Shown here: one piece after another, positions 1 to 7,365 of the stretch
How positions within the stretch are numbered: position 1 is the stretch's first letter
Layout: every line of letters begins with the position of its first letter
Source of the DNA: Lachnospiraceae bacterium
Lineage (GTDB): Bacteria > Bacillota > Clostridia > Lachnospirales > Lachnospiraceae
Assembly: GCA_017480195.1 (NCBI GenBank)
Contig: JAFVBE010000018.1
Location: 1 to 33,016, forward strand
Length of the DNA stretch: 33,016 bases
Reading direction: 5' to 3'
The notes under the pieces: generated by a model
What the model saw: only the letters and a program-made list of their open reading frames with translations
What the model was told of the DNA's origin: nothing
Databases searched by the model: none
Translations under genes and position numbers: made by a program

Positions 1-17
1 AAATATCGTTGTGAATG

Positions 18-26
18 TGCTATAAT
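18..26 (+). promoter_or_regulatory. extended -10 promoter element
   Basis: TGCTATAAT at 18-26 is a perfect extended -10 box (TGnTATAAT). Any -35 box would fall at or before the window edge, so only half the promoter is visible. Transcription would begin near 32-34, exactly where the long inverted repeat at 34-99 starts. Confidence 0.5.
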
Positions 27-33
27 ATTCATG

Positions 34-99
34 GCGATTGGATTCCTTTCAAAGTTAGGTGTTTTTTGTGGTGATTAATATTCTAACGGAACCAATCGC
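34..99 (+). other. long hairpin in the leader region
   Basis: The arms are GCGATTGGATTCC (34-46) and GGAACCAATCGC (88-99), complementary except for one bulged base. An inner pair, GTTAG (54-58) with CTAAC (83-87), extends the fold. No U-run follows, so it is not a standard terminator. It lies directly after an extended -10 box and about 155 bp before the diguanylate cyclase gene. I do not recognise it as a known riboswitch; the c-di-GMP-I consensus is not present. Confidence 0.45.
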
Positions 100-170
100 T
101 TTTGTATAGTGGGTAGGTGTCACATCAATTGTAACCCTACATGCCGTTTGTGTTTATAGTAATTAATGTG

Positions 171-200
171 TTGATTTTTACCTGTCTGTCATATTATAAT
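171..200 (+). promoter_or_regulatory. promoter for the GGDEF gene
   Basis: TTGATT (171-176) and TATAAT (195-200) are separated by 18 bp. This is a near-consensus sigma-A promoter 54 bp upstream of the start codon at 255. A second TATAAT at 225-230 has no good -35 box. Confidence 0.6.
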
Positions 201-254
201 ATTATCTGTTGATTTATGTTGTATTATAATTAGTCCGGAAGGCAGGTTTAGTTT

Positions 255-1304
255 ATGTTTAAATGGATTAAAAAATATCTGTTATATGCAGGTGTGGAAA
301 GAGATGAGTATGAGCAGGTAAAGGAGAGCATTGTTAAGGGCAATAGGAATATTGCATTGGTCTTTTCATCTGTTGCAGTCGTGCTTATAGGCGTTATGCT
401 CACCCTTTCATTTATACTTGAAGATTTCGGAAGGTCGAAGCCGGTTTATATATTCGGAACGATTTTGTCTGCATGTATATTCTTAGTGGCTGTAGGTGCG
501 AAGAAGTATAAGGGCCTCTCGTATCTTGCCGTTTATATGGCAGAATCGGTATTCCTCATATACGGTATAGTTATCGGTACGGTTACAAGACCGGAGCAGC
601 AGACGGTAACATTTATGGTAATGATGCTTTTGATACCGCTTATATTTGTTGACCGTCCTATACGCATGGGCGGATGCACGCTGTTCTATATAATAGTTTT
701 CATTGTGGCAGCAATACATACGAAGACTCCCGATATACTTGCGGTTGATGTAACAGATGCAATTATATTCGGTATTCTGGCGATTGCAAGCGGAACTATA
801 GTCATATGTGTTAAGGTCAAAAGCTATGTACTTGAGAAGAAGCTTCAGATTATGAGTGAGACGGATCAGCCCACAGGACTTAATAACTGGAACAGCTACG
901 AATGGAGGCTTGATTCATATCCAAAGCTTTGCAGAAAGTCTATATGTTGTATCTATGTTGATGTAAACGGACTTCATCAGCTTAATAATACAGAGGGACA
1001 CAAGGCGGGTGATGAGATGCTCCAATTCATAGCCAAAGAGGTGCAGACACAATTTGGAACAAAGGATACCTATAGGATAGGCGGAGATGAATTTGTGGCA
1101 TTTGCGCTTGATGTGAGTGAGGACTATGTTAAGGATAAACTCGATCAGCTTACATCGGTTGTTACGGATGCACACTATCATGTGGCAATCGGATACGAGC
1201 TGCAAGACAATGACATTCAAATGAACCTTCTTATATCAAATGCTGAGGCTAAGATGTACGCTGATAAATCCGCATATTACAAGCAGCATGACAGAAGAAG
1301 ATAA
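255..1304 (+). CDS. membrane-bound diguanylate cyclase (GGDEF domain)
   Basis: A 349-residue protein predicted to make cyclic di-GMP from two GTP. About six hydrophobic helices occupy residues 33-187 (roughly 33-55, 63-81, 88-110, 117-132, 138-155, 167-187), followed by a GGDEF domain. The intact signature GGDEF is at 276-280, with the substrate-binding region DVNGLHQLNN at 236-245 and GHKAGD at 248-253. The entry motif reads TDQPTGLNNW rather than the usual DxLTGLxNR. The product-inhibition RxxD site normally five residues before GGDEF is absent (GTKD is there), so the enzyme is probably not feedback-inhibited. There is no EAL or other output domain, so the membrane part is probably the sensor. 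The start is supported by GGAAGG at 238-243. Cyclase activity is inferred from the intact motif. Confidence 0.9.
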   Translation: MFKWIKKYLLYAGVERDEYEQVKESIVKGNRNIALVFSSVAVVLIGVMLTLSFILEDFGRSKPVYIFGTILSACIFLVAVGAKKYKGLSYLAVYMAESVFLIYGIVIGTVTRPEQQTVTFMVMMLLIPLIFVDRPIRMGGCTLFYIIVFIVAAIHTKTPDILAVDVTDAIIFGILAIASGTIVICVKVKSYVLEKKLQIMSETDQPTGLNNWNSYEWRLDSYPKLCRKSICCIYVDVNGLHQLNNTEGHKAGDEMLQFIAKEVQTQFGTKDTYRIGGDEFVAFALDVSEDYVKDKLDQLTSVVTDAHYHVAIGYELQDNDIQMNLLISNAEAKMYADKSAYYKQHDRRR

Positions 1305-1372
1305 TGGCTGATATTTTGGCATATGTATATATAATATTGCATTATGCCTCAAATATATAATGGAGATTGATG

Positions 1373-2152
1373 ATGGATATACAACTGGTTGCGCTTGATA
1401 TGGACGGCACATTATTAGACAGTAATAAAAATCTTCCGGTAGATTTTGAAGAATGGGTAAAATCACATTCGGACATTAAGACGGTGATTGCAAGCGGAAG
1501 ACAATACCACACTCTTGAGAAGGACTTTGTGTCTCTTAAGGATAATCTTATATTTGTAGCAGAGAATGGCGGACTGGTTATAAATAAGGATAAGATAATA
1601 TACATTAATGAGATGTCGAAGGAAGATGTCAGACACTGCCTTGATATAATTGCGGAATATCCCGATATGACGCCGGTTTTATGTGGGGCTCGCTCCGCCT
1701 ATATGCCGAAGGCTGATGATGAGATAATAAGCTTGGTGGATATGTATTATGTGAGGCTTGAGGTGGTTGATGATATATATAGCTGTGTAGATGAGGACAG
1801 TATAATCAAGATTGCCGTAAATGTAAGAGATGATAAGGCTGAGCAGTCTATGAAGTATTTTGAAGATATGGGAGACAGAATAAAACCTGTGGTATCCGGC
1901 AGCAGATGGATAGATATAGCGAATACTTCTGTTAATAAGGGCGAGGCTGTCAAGGCAGTGCTTAAAAGCTTTGATATAGACAGAGGCAATGCGATGGCGT
2001 TCGGGGATTACTTGAATGATTATGAGCTGATACAGTCCTGTGGGGAAAGCTATTGTATGGAGAACGGACATCCAAAGCTTAAGGAAATTGCAAAATATAT
2101 TACGGCTTCAAATGATGATGATGGTGTTATGAAGGTGCTTAGAGAATTATAA
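1373..2152 (+). CDS. HAD-superfamily (Cof-type) hydrolase
   Basis: A 259-residue cytosolic phosphatase of the HAD IIB (Cof) group, which usually removes phosphate from sugar phosphates or cofactors such as FMN or PLP. The nucleophile motif DMDGTLLDS is at the N terminus, IASGRQY is motif II, the lysine of NKGEAVKAV is motif III, and FGDYLNDYELI is motif IV with its two acidic residues. The length is normal for the family. ATG at 1373 lies 7 nt after GGAG (1362-1365). An ATG at 1370 and a TTG at 1367 are in frame but too close to that site. The substrate cannot be read from sequence. Confidence 0.9.
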   Translation: MDIQLVALDMDGTLLDSNKNLPVDFEEWVKSHSDIKTVIASGRQYHTLEKDFVSLKDNLIFVAENGGLVINKDKIIYINEMSKEDVRHCLDIIAEYPDMTPVLCGARSAYMPKADDEIISLVDMYYVRLEVVDDIYSCVDEDSIIKIAVNVRDDKAEQSMKYFEDMGDRIKPVVSGSRWIDIANTSVNKGEAVKAVLKSFDIDRGNAMAFGDYLNDYELIQSCGESYCMENGHPKLKEIAKYITASNDDDGVMKVLREL

Positions 2153-2176
2153 GTTGTGTTTGGGGGCAAAGAACTT

Positions 2177-2845
2177 ATGAATATTTTTGGCTTTTTTGGC
2201 GTTGTATCGCGAAATGTAGTAAAATGGTGGCAGATTCATATTACTCCGATTTTAAGAATAGATAATAATAAAACGGGTGCTGACAGATATGAGGGTGGAG
2301 ATGGAAGTCTTGGGAATCAGAATGCTGTACAGACTGATACTCAGACCTTATTTGAGCAGGGAGCCCAAGCAGATACTCAGACTGTCGCACAGAATACTCA
2401 GGCGGAAAATCATTCTGTATCCGCGCAGACCTTGGAGCCTGACAATAGCGTGTCAGGTGAAGCATCGGCAGACGCTATGGCTATATTAAACCGTATCAAC
2501 AGAGAGAAGAATGATGAAAGAATTCATGATATCGAAGAAGCGCGAAGAAAGCGAGAGGAAGAAGAGCGTGTCGCTGCTATTATGAACTCAAGTAAGGTTG
2601 ATGTCGGCGTATTTATTGAAGAAGGCAGACATAAGGCTGAGGAGAATGTTTCTCTTGACGATGAACAGGTAGAATCTGCTGATAATTCTGAAACTACGCA
2701 GGAAGATAATTCGGCTACAGACGAGCAGATGCGCAGGGCACAGGAAATTATAGACAGACTCAATCGTGAGGCGGCGGAAGACGAAGCTAAGAAACAGGCG
2801 GAGATAGACGCTGCCAAAGAACAGGCTAAGGAGGCAGGTTTATAA
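2177..2845 (+). CDS. acidic coiled-coil protein of unknown function
   Basis: A 222-residue protein I do not recognise. Residues 1-26 are aromatic and hydrophobic (MNIFGFFGVVSRNVVKWWQI) and could attach to the membrane face. A Q/T/N-rich low-complexity stretch of about 60 residues follows. The last 140 residues are charged and helix-prone, with two related segments: AILNRINREK followed by EARRKREEEE, and EIIDRLNREA followed by EAKKQAEIDA. They look like an internal duplication. ATG 2177 is chosen because GGGGG (2162-2166) sits 10 nt upstream; a GTG at 2156 would be in frame but has no ribosome binding site. The gap to the preceding hydrolase is 24 bp, suggesting co-transcription. A scaffold or stress-related role is only a guess. 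Confidence 0.7.
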   Translation: MNIFGFFGVVSRNVVKWWQIHITPILRIDNNKTGADRYEGGDGSLGNQNAVQTDTQTLFEQGAQADTQTVAQNTQAENHSVSAQTLEPDNSVSGEASADAMAILNRINREKNDERIHDIEEARRKREEEERVAAIMNSSKVDVGVFIEEGRHKAEENVSLDDEQVESADNSETTQEDNSATDEQMRRAQEIIDRLNREAAEDEAKKQAEIDAAKEQAKEAGL

Positions 2846-2887
2846 ATGTTTTTATAATAAAAAGCTTAAATTATGAGGAGATAAATT

Positions 2888-3097
2888 ATGACTTACGAAC
2901 TTTTAGAGAGAATTTTAACCTATGTAACATGTGCTTTTTTGATATTAAATGGTGTTCTTAGTTTGATTGCACCGAATATGCTGCTAAAGAAGGAAGATCG
3001 GGATGATCCTGAGCGCATAGCTAAGCTCAAGAAGAATGCACCAATAAGTTTGATTATCGGTATAATTGGATTGGTGTTTTTCTTATTTGTTTTTTAG
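2888..3097 (+). CDS. small two-helix membrane protein
   Basis: A 69-residue protein with two hydrophobic helices (about residues 9-30 and 52-69) separated by a charged loop rich in Asp, Glu, Lys and Arg (KKEDRDDPERIAKLKK). A clear GAGGAGA at 2875-2881 precedes the ATG. It ends in a hydrophobic tail (FFLFVF) with no charged residue after it. Function unknown. It sits 42 bp after the coiled-coil gene and 64 bp before ddl in the same direction. Confidence 0.75.
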   Translation: MTYELLERILTYVTCAFLILNGVLSLIAPNMLLKKEDRDDPERIAKLKKNAPISLIIGIIGLVFFLFVF

Positions 3098-3161
3098 GTT
3101 TTGAATTAAAATATATTTAAAATAATTATTATATTTTTGTTTTATAAGAAAGGTAAAAATC

Positions 3162-4226
3162 ATGTCTAAGAAAAATCTTGCTATAATTTTTGGTGGACGC
3201 TCATCCGAGCACGAGGTGTCCTGTATATCAGTTGTGACAGTTGCGAAGGCTGTCGATACGGAGAAATACGACATATATCTTATAGGAATTACTAAGGAGG
3301 GCAACTGGCTTAAGTGTGACAGCATTAGTGCCATAGAGGACGGAAGCTGGAGAGAAAGCAGGATACGGGCTATAATCTCACCGGATACGAAGGGGGAGCT
3401 TATAATAGACGAGGCAGGAGCTAATACATATGTAAAGTTAGATGCTATCTTCCCTGTACTTCATGGTATGTATGGAGAGGACGGAACCATACAGGGACTT
3501 TTTGAGATGGCAGATATTCCGTATGTGGGCTGTGGAGTATTTGCATCAGCGGCTTCTATGGATAAGTTCTATACGAAACTTGTGGTTGATACCTTAGATA
3601 TAAGGCAGGCTGTATATGTGCCTGTACTCCGCGACCAGTTAGCTGATATGGGCAGCGTGGTTAAGCGTGTTGAGGAAAGATTGAGTTATCCTGTGTTTAT
3701 TAAGCCTTCTAAAGCAGGCTCATCAAAGGGCGTAAGTAAGGCACAAAACCGTGAGGAGCTTATAACAGGATTAAACGAGGCTTCGCAGCATGACTATAAG
3801 ATACTTGTTGAGGAAGCTATAGTCGGCAGAGAACTCGAATGTGCCGTGATGGGATACGGTGATAAGACTAAGGCCTCTGGTGTAGGAGAAATCCTTGCCG
3901 CTGAGGAAGCTGCCTTCTATGACTTTGACGCTAAGTACAATAATGCGGATTCCAAGACAGTCATAGGGCCTGATTTACCTGATGGCAAGGAGGAAGAGAT
4001 AAGAAGTGACGCAATTAAGATATTCAATGCGCTTGATGGCTTCGGACTTTCAAGAGTTGATTTCTTCCTTGAGAAGGATACTAACTGCGTGGTATTTAAT
4101 GAGATAAATACACTCCCGGGATTTACGGGCATAAGCATGTATCCTATGCTCTGGGATGCCAAGGGTTACGATATAAAGAGGCTGGTGGATACCCTTATAG
4201 ATATGGCTGTCGAAAGACCGAGATAA
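3162..4226 (+). CDS. ddl: D-alanine--D-alanine ligase
   Basis: A 354-residue ATP-grasp ligase that joins two D-alanines for peptidoglycan precursor synthesis in the cytoplasm. The N-terminal signature GGRSSEHEVS is at 11-20. HGMYGEDGTIQG (101-112) and KPSKAGSSKGVSK (181-193) carry the nucleotide and substrate loops. RVDFF (298-302) and FNEINTLPGFT (312-322) supply the metal ligands D300, E314 and N316. The omega-loop reads FYDFDAKY (252-259), with the tyrosine typical of D-Ala-D-Ala enzymes rather than the histidine of VanA-type D-Ala-D-Lac ligases. No van regulatory or accessory genes are nearby, so this is the housekeeping enzyme. It is followed by hairpin element A. Confidence 0.96.
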   Translation: MSKKNLAIIFGGRSSEHEVSCISVVTVAKAVDTEKYDIYLIGITKEGNWLKCDSISAIEDGSWRESRIRAIISPDTKGELIIDEAGANTYVKLDAIFPVLHGMYGEDGTIQGLFEMADIPYVGCGVFASAASMDKFYTKLVVDTLDIRQAVYVPVLRDQLADMGSVVKRVEERLSYPVFIKPSKAGSSKGVSKAQNREELITGLNEASQHDYKILVEEAIVGRELECAVMGYGDKTKASGVGEILAAEEAAFYDFDAKYNNADSKTVIGPDLPDGKEEEIRSDAIKIFNALDGFGLSRVDFFLEKDTNCVVFNEINTLPGFTGISMYPMLWDAKGYDIKRLVDTLIDMAVERPR

Positions 4227-4247
4227 ATAAATGTTTATATTAGCAAG

Positions 4248-4542
4248 GTCGGTTAGAGGGCATGGTATACTTTAATTGATTATCTGATTGATATCGGCAT
4301 GATAAGAAGCAGGCAGTTATGCAACATGCAATCAATTTGTTAAATCAGTAATCTCAACATCTCTATATTAACACGAAATCGATGAACTCGCTTCGCTCAG
4401 ACATATCGATTTCTGAGTTAATATATTTGATGTCTCGATTCTGATTTCACACAAATTGTGCAAATTGTTGCAATAACCGCCTGATTCTTATCATGCCTGA
4501 ACAAATAATAGCTATTAAAGTATACCATGCCCTCTAACCGAC
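4248..4542. repeat. long palindromic (MITE-like) element A
   Basis: A ~295 bp near-complete inverted repeat. The terminal arms 4248-4276 and 4514-4542 are perfectly complementary for 29 bp, beginning GTCGGTTAGAGGG. Inner arms continue to pair (GGCATGATAAGAA with TTCTTATCATGCC, then CAATTTGT regions). The centre holds a 46 bp block (4372-4417) that occurs identically, in opposite orientation, inside element C at 28353-28398. The right end continues with CCGACACGCTGCGCGT, closely matched after element B. It has no coding capacity and fills most of the 410 bp gap between ddl and the nucleotidyltransferase. As RNA it would form a very stable hairpin and could also end transcription. Confidence 0.85.
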
Positions 4543-4588
4543 ACGCTGCGCGTATATACACATCAATATATAAGATATATTTTTATCC

Positions 4589-4600
4589 TGAATATCACGA
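4589..4600 (+). repeat. direct repeat flanking the nucleotidyltransferase (copy 1)
   Basis: TGAATATCACGA, found again in the same orientation at 5632-5643. The two copies bracket the nucleotidyltransferase gene, its promoter and the small upstream ORF (about 1.05 kb). Confidence 0.5.
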
Positions 4601-4636
4601 GAATTTACTTTTTATAAATCTGAAATTAGCCAAGAA

Positions 4637-5410
4637 TTATATTACTTCATTTAATTCTGTTATAATAACTTTCAAGTCTTCATTTAACTTTTCTGTTTGT
4701 ATCAACATATCATCAAAGAGCTTATTAAGATTAGCTTCAAAATTATTTGGAAGAATAGTACATTGCTGCTTGCATAATTCAACCAAGCGTTTTTCTCCCG
4801 GATGAGTTAAGCTGTTCAGAGCAAATATAATATCAAAGTAGGACTCTAAAAATGCCGTTGTTCTATGGATTATACTTACTCTGTCATTTCTTTTACAAGC
4901 CTTTTCTATCTGATTAAAATACGCCGGCATAGCATTGCAAAGTAAATTATAGTTTCTTTTGATAATATTATCTTTAAGCTGTGCAGGATATGATACGGAA
5001 AATCTCTTTTGAGCTTGCGTTAATCTTTCATTCTTATCATAAATTATTTTGGAATTTAAGAGATTATGCCACATACAAGTTGTATACCCGTTATATGCCT
5101 GATATTTCTCTACCACATCTGAAATTTCTGTGCAAAAATCATCAAGATTACGATAGATAATATCAATGTCTATTCCTTCGTTCAATACGCAATTATCCTC
5201 ATATTCCCAATAGTGATTGCCTATTTCCATATAACTGCAGTATTTATTCAAAATCTCTTTTCTGATTTCTTCACTTATAGGAGAAGTAATATAGACATAC
5301 ACATCGTAATCTGATTTCTCATCGTAATTTTCTCCTGAACGAGAGCCACCCAAAGCAATAGCTTCGACTTGTTCCAATTCCGCCAATTCATTAAAAAGAT
5401 TGTTTATCAT
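4637..5410 (-). CDS. nucleotidyltransferase (DNA polymerase beta-like fold)
   Basis: A 257-residue protein with an N-terminal minimal nucleotidyltransferase domain and a helical C-terminal region of the DUF4037 kind. GGSRSG at 21-26 and SDYDVYVY with D34 and D36 form the GS...DxD catalytic signature. IDIDIIYR (80-87) provides the third acidic residue. Relatives transfer AMP or another nucleotide to small molecules such as aminoglycosides, or to proteins; the target here cannot be told. The start has AGGAG about 6-8 nt upstream. The gene is on the opposite strand to its neighbours, lies between 12 bp direct repeats, and has a promoter closely resembling that of the yjdF riboswitch. It may therefore have been acquired as a unit. 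Confidence 0.85.
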   Translation of the reverse strand: MINNLFNELAELEQVEAIALGGSRSGENYDEKSDYDVYVYITSPISEEIRKEILNKYCSYMEIGNHYWEYEDNCVLNEGIDIDIIYRNLDDFCTEISDVVEKYQAYNGYTTCMWHNLLNSKIIYDKNERLTQAQKRFSVSYPAQLKDNIIKRNYNLLCNAMPAYFNQIEKACKRNDRVSIIHRTTAFLESYFDIIFALNSLTHPGEKRLVELCKQQCTILPNNFEANLNKLFDDMLIQTEKLNEDLKVIITELNEVI

Positions 5411-5439
5411 AAGTATTACTCCTATAAATTTGAATTTGC

Positions 5440-5523
5440 TTATTTCTTTTTGAGCTTAGCTAACATCTTATTAATCCACAAATCTGCAATATCGACAAAT
5501 ATTTCAATTATACTATCAAGTAT
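5440..5523 (-). CDS. possible 27-residue small protein with an AUA start
   Basis: An open frame directly upstream of the nucleotidyltransferase encodes an amphipathic, Ile-rich helix ending in lysines (DSIIEIFVDIADLWINKM, then LAKLKKK). A strong GGGAGGAG (5529-5536) stands 5 nt before an in-frame ATA codon at 5523, exactly where a start codon belongs, but no ATG, GTG or TTG is present there. Either a rare AUA start is used, or the start codon has mutated and this is a relic. The excellent promoter at 5564-5592 supports a transcript over it. Confidence 0.35.
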   Translation of the reverse strand: MLDSIIEIFVDIADLWINKMLAKLKKK

Positions 5524-5563
5524 AGAGACTCCTCCCAAAATACTGATTTGTCTAATTGTTAAT

Positions 5564-5592
5564 ATACTAACAACTACATTTAGGTTTGTCAA
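5564..5592 (-). promoter_or_regulatory. promoter for the small ORF and nucleotidyltransferase
   Basis: On the minus strand, TTGACA (5592-5587), a 17 bp spacer and TAGTAT (5569-5564). About 75 bp around it align without gaps to the yjdF promoter at 26445-26473, including the identical -35 and -10 boxes. Confidence 0.8.
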
Positions 5593-5626
5593 ATTATACA
5601 AATTTGAAATATAATATATTTCGTTT

Positions 5627-5664
5627 CAGCTTGAATATCACGATTTATCGTGATGTTCAAGCTG
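5627..5664. repeat. 18 bp perfect-type hairpin
   Basis: The arms CAGCTTGAATATCACGAT and ATCGTGATGTTCAAGCTG differ by one mismatch and leave a 2 nt loop. The left arm contains the second copy (5632-5643) of the TGAATATCACGA repeat. It is not followed by a T-run on the plus strand. Confidence 0.6.
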
Positions 5665-5690
5665 GTGTGGTGGATATGGCTAATTGGCAA

Positions 5691-5878
5691 GGGGATATAT
5701 GGGGCACAAGAAAACCGTTAAAAAACGCGGGTACTTGAAAAAGGAAAAGACAGATGATGCGGATAATGGATTACGGAGTAATCCAATTATACGCATCATC
5801 TGTCTTTGAGTTTTTCTTAGTATCCCCTGCGTTTTTTATCGAGTGAGAACGGGTTTTCGGTGTCCCATATGTTCCCGA
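5691..5878. repeat. long palindromic element D / bidirectional terminator
   Basis: A ~188 bp imperfect palindrome between the nucleotidyltransferase promoter and the 3' end of the symporter gene. The core is a perfect 16 bp stem, 5746-5761 (AAAGACAGATGATGCG) with 5792-5807, capped by GGATTAC (5768-5774) and GTAATCC (5778-5784). The outer arms pair the ATATGGGGCAC region (from about 5695) with GTGTCCCATAT (5860-5870), and AAAACCGTT with AACGGGTTTT. T-runs flank the core on both strands, so it probably ends transcription of the minus-strand symporter. It shares no obvious sequence with elements A-C. Confidence 0.7.
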
Positions 5879-5924
5879 AGTCAATAGCAGTATCAACCAT
5901 ACCCTAACTGCGTCAAACATATAT

Positions 5925-7295
5925 CTACGCCTTCTTCTCTCCAATAGAGAATAACGCCACGATAAGTGACACGCCCATACCGATGAGTGAGAGGTAGGAT
6001 AGGAGTGTAGATGGCACACCTATTTTTACAAGAGTATCAGGAAGAAATGCACCTGCAAGACCAAATAAGCCTCCGAGTATAACTGCAGTGAACCATACAC
6101 CCTGTCTTATGCGCCTTTTTCCGTATGCAAGTATGGCAATCAGTAATGGGAAGATAACACCTGGAGTATATATGGAATATGCATTGGTAAGAAGCCCGAT
6201 GATATCACTCTTACCGCTTATGGCAAACGCAGTCGATATAACACCTATCACGCCGACGGTTATTCTTACCAAAGCTACACTGTCTTTGCCCAGTATGTCC
6301 TTTACGAATATACTTGAAGCATTGACTATGCAGGTGTCGGTTGAAGATAAAATCGCTGATAAAAGTCCGAAAATAAGGATTACACCTACGAATTTAGGTA
6401 CAATTCCTATGACATACATAAGTGCTTTGTTACTTCCGAGCTGCTCAGGAGTTACATTATATCTTACCCACATACCTATCATGGTGATGACAAATGCAAA
6501 TACAAAAAGTGATATACCCGCTATAAGAGCAGATAGCTTAGCGGTTTTTTCATCCTTCGATATGAAATTTCTGGACATTATATCAGGCCCTAAGAAATAA
6601 ACGCCACCTATTACGAAGAATTGGGTGAAAAGATTTATCGGTCTGTAATTATCATTAAGTAGTTCTATATTATTGACTACAGCACTTGTATCACCGCCCT
6701 TAAAGGCATACAGATAGATGCAGCATATTAGCACGCCTGCGACAATAATGATAAACTGGATACGGTCGGTTCTTACGACTGAAAGCTGACCGCCAATCAG
6801 AGTATAGGCTATAACAAATAGTGATACAACAGCGAATAATAAATTGCTGTTCTTGCCTGTGGCAAATGTTATGATTCCGTTCATTGCTACAAGCTGACCT
6901 GCTATAACGCCTATCCATGATATAACTATGATAAAAGCAAGAATTTTCTCAGCAGATTTTCCGACTAATTTACCTGCCATATCAGGTAAGGTTACTGCGT
7001 CTATGCTTCTTACCTTTTTAGATATAAGCAGGGATTGGAGTATCAGACCGACACCTCCAAAGGCAAGCCACCATATACCGGGAAAGCCTATTGTATTTAC
7101 CGTATCGGTTATTCCGATAGTGGTAGAGGCGCCTATAACCGTAGCAAGCAGTGTCATAATAACTGCAAACCTGCCCTGCTTTTTGCCTGCTGCGGCGTAA
7201 TCGTTAAAATCATTTACCTTCTTCATATCGAGTATTCCTATAATCAGAAAAACAAGTATGTATATAATAAGTGCGGTAATAAATAAAGTGTTCAT
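5925..7295 (-). CDS. sodium:solute symporter family transporter
   Basis: A 456-residue integral membrane protein of the SSS family (TC 2.A.21), with about 12-13 hydrophobic helices, a normal size. Members import solutes such as proline, pantothenate, sugars or organic acids with Na+. The family-typical N-terminal region appears (DMKKVNDFNDYAAAGKKQGR, then VIGASTTIGITDTVNTIG), as does the loop GGQLSVVRTDRIQF. The start at 7295 is chosen because AGAGGAGT (7300-7307) lies just upstream and the first helix begins at once. An upstream in-frame extension to 7436 would read through the promoter and add a non-hydrophobic leader. The substrate is not determinable. It is transcribed divergently from the polyphosphate enzyme. 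Confidence 0.92.
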   Translation of the reverse strand: MNTLFITALIIYILVFLIIGILDMKKVNDFNDYAAAGKKQGRFAVIMTLLATVIGASTTIGITDTVNTIGFPGIWWLAFGGVGLILQSLLISKKVRSIDAVTLPDMAGKLVGKSAEKILAFIIVISWIGVIAGQLVAMNGIITFATGKNSNLLFAVVSLFVIAYTLIGGQLSVVRTDRIQFIIIVAGVLICCIYLYAFKGGDTSAVVNNIELLNDNYRPINLFTQFFVIGGVYFLGPDIMSRNFISKDEKTAKLSALIAGISLFVFAFVITMIGMWVRYNVTPEQLGSNKALMYVIGIVPKFVGVILIFGLLSAILSSTDTCIVNASSIFVKDILGKDSVALVRITVGVIGVISTAFAISGKSDIIGLLTNAYSIYTPGVIFPLLIAILAYGKRRIRQGVWFTAVILGGLFGLAGAFLPDTLVKIGVPSTLLSYLSLIGMGVSLIVALFSIGEKKA

Positions 7296-7365
7296 AATAT
7301 ACTCCTCTTTAGCTGTAATTTTATCAGTAGCCGCTTTTCCATGTACTAATAAAAGCGACTGTTCA

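Noticed and set aside
100-254. c-di-GMP riboswitch upstream of the GGDEF gene
   Set aside because: No CACGCA-type conserved core or tetraloop/receptor pattern of c-di-GMP-I riboswitches is visible.
3162-4226. Vancomycin-resistance type D-Ala-D-Lac ligase
   Set aside because: The omega-loop has FYDFDAKY with the tyrosine of D-Ala-D-Ala enzymes, and no vanH, vanX or vanRS genes are nearby.
4527-4805. 92-codon plus-strand frame after element A
   Set aside because: It is antisense to the nucleotidyltransferase C terminus, starts inside the palindrome arm and has no ribosome binding site.
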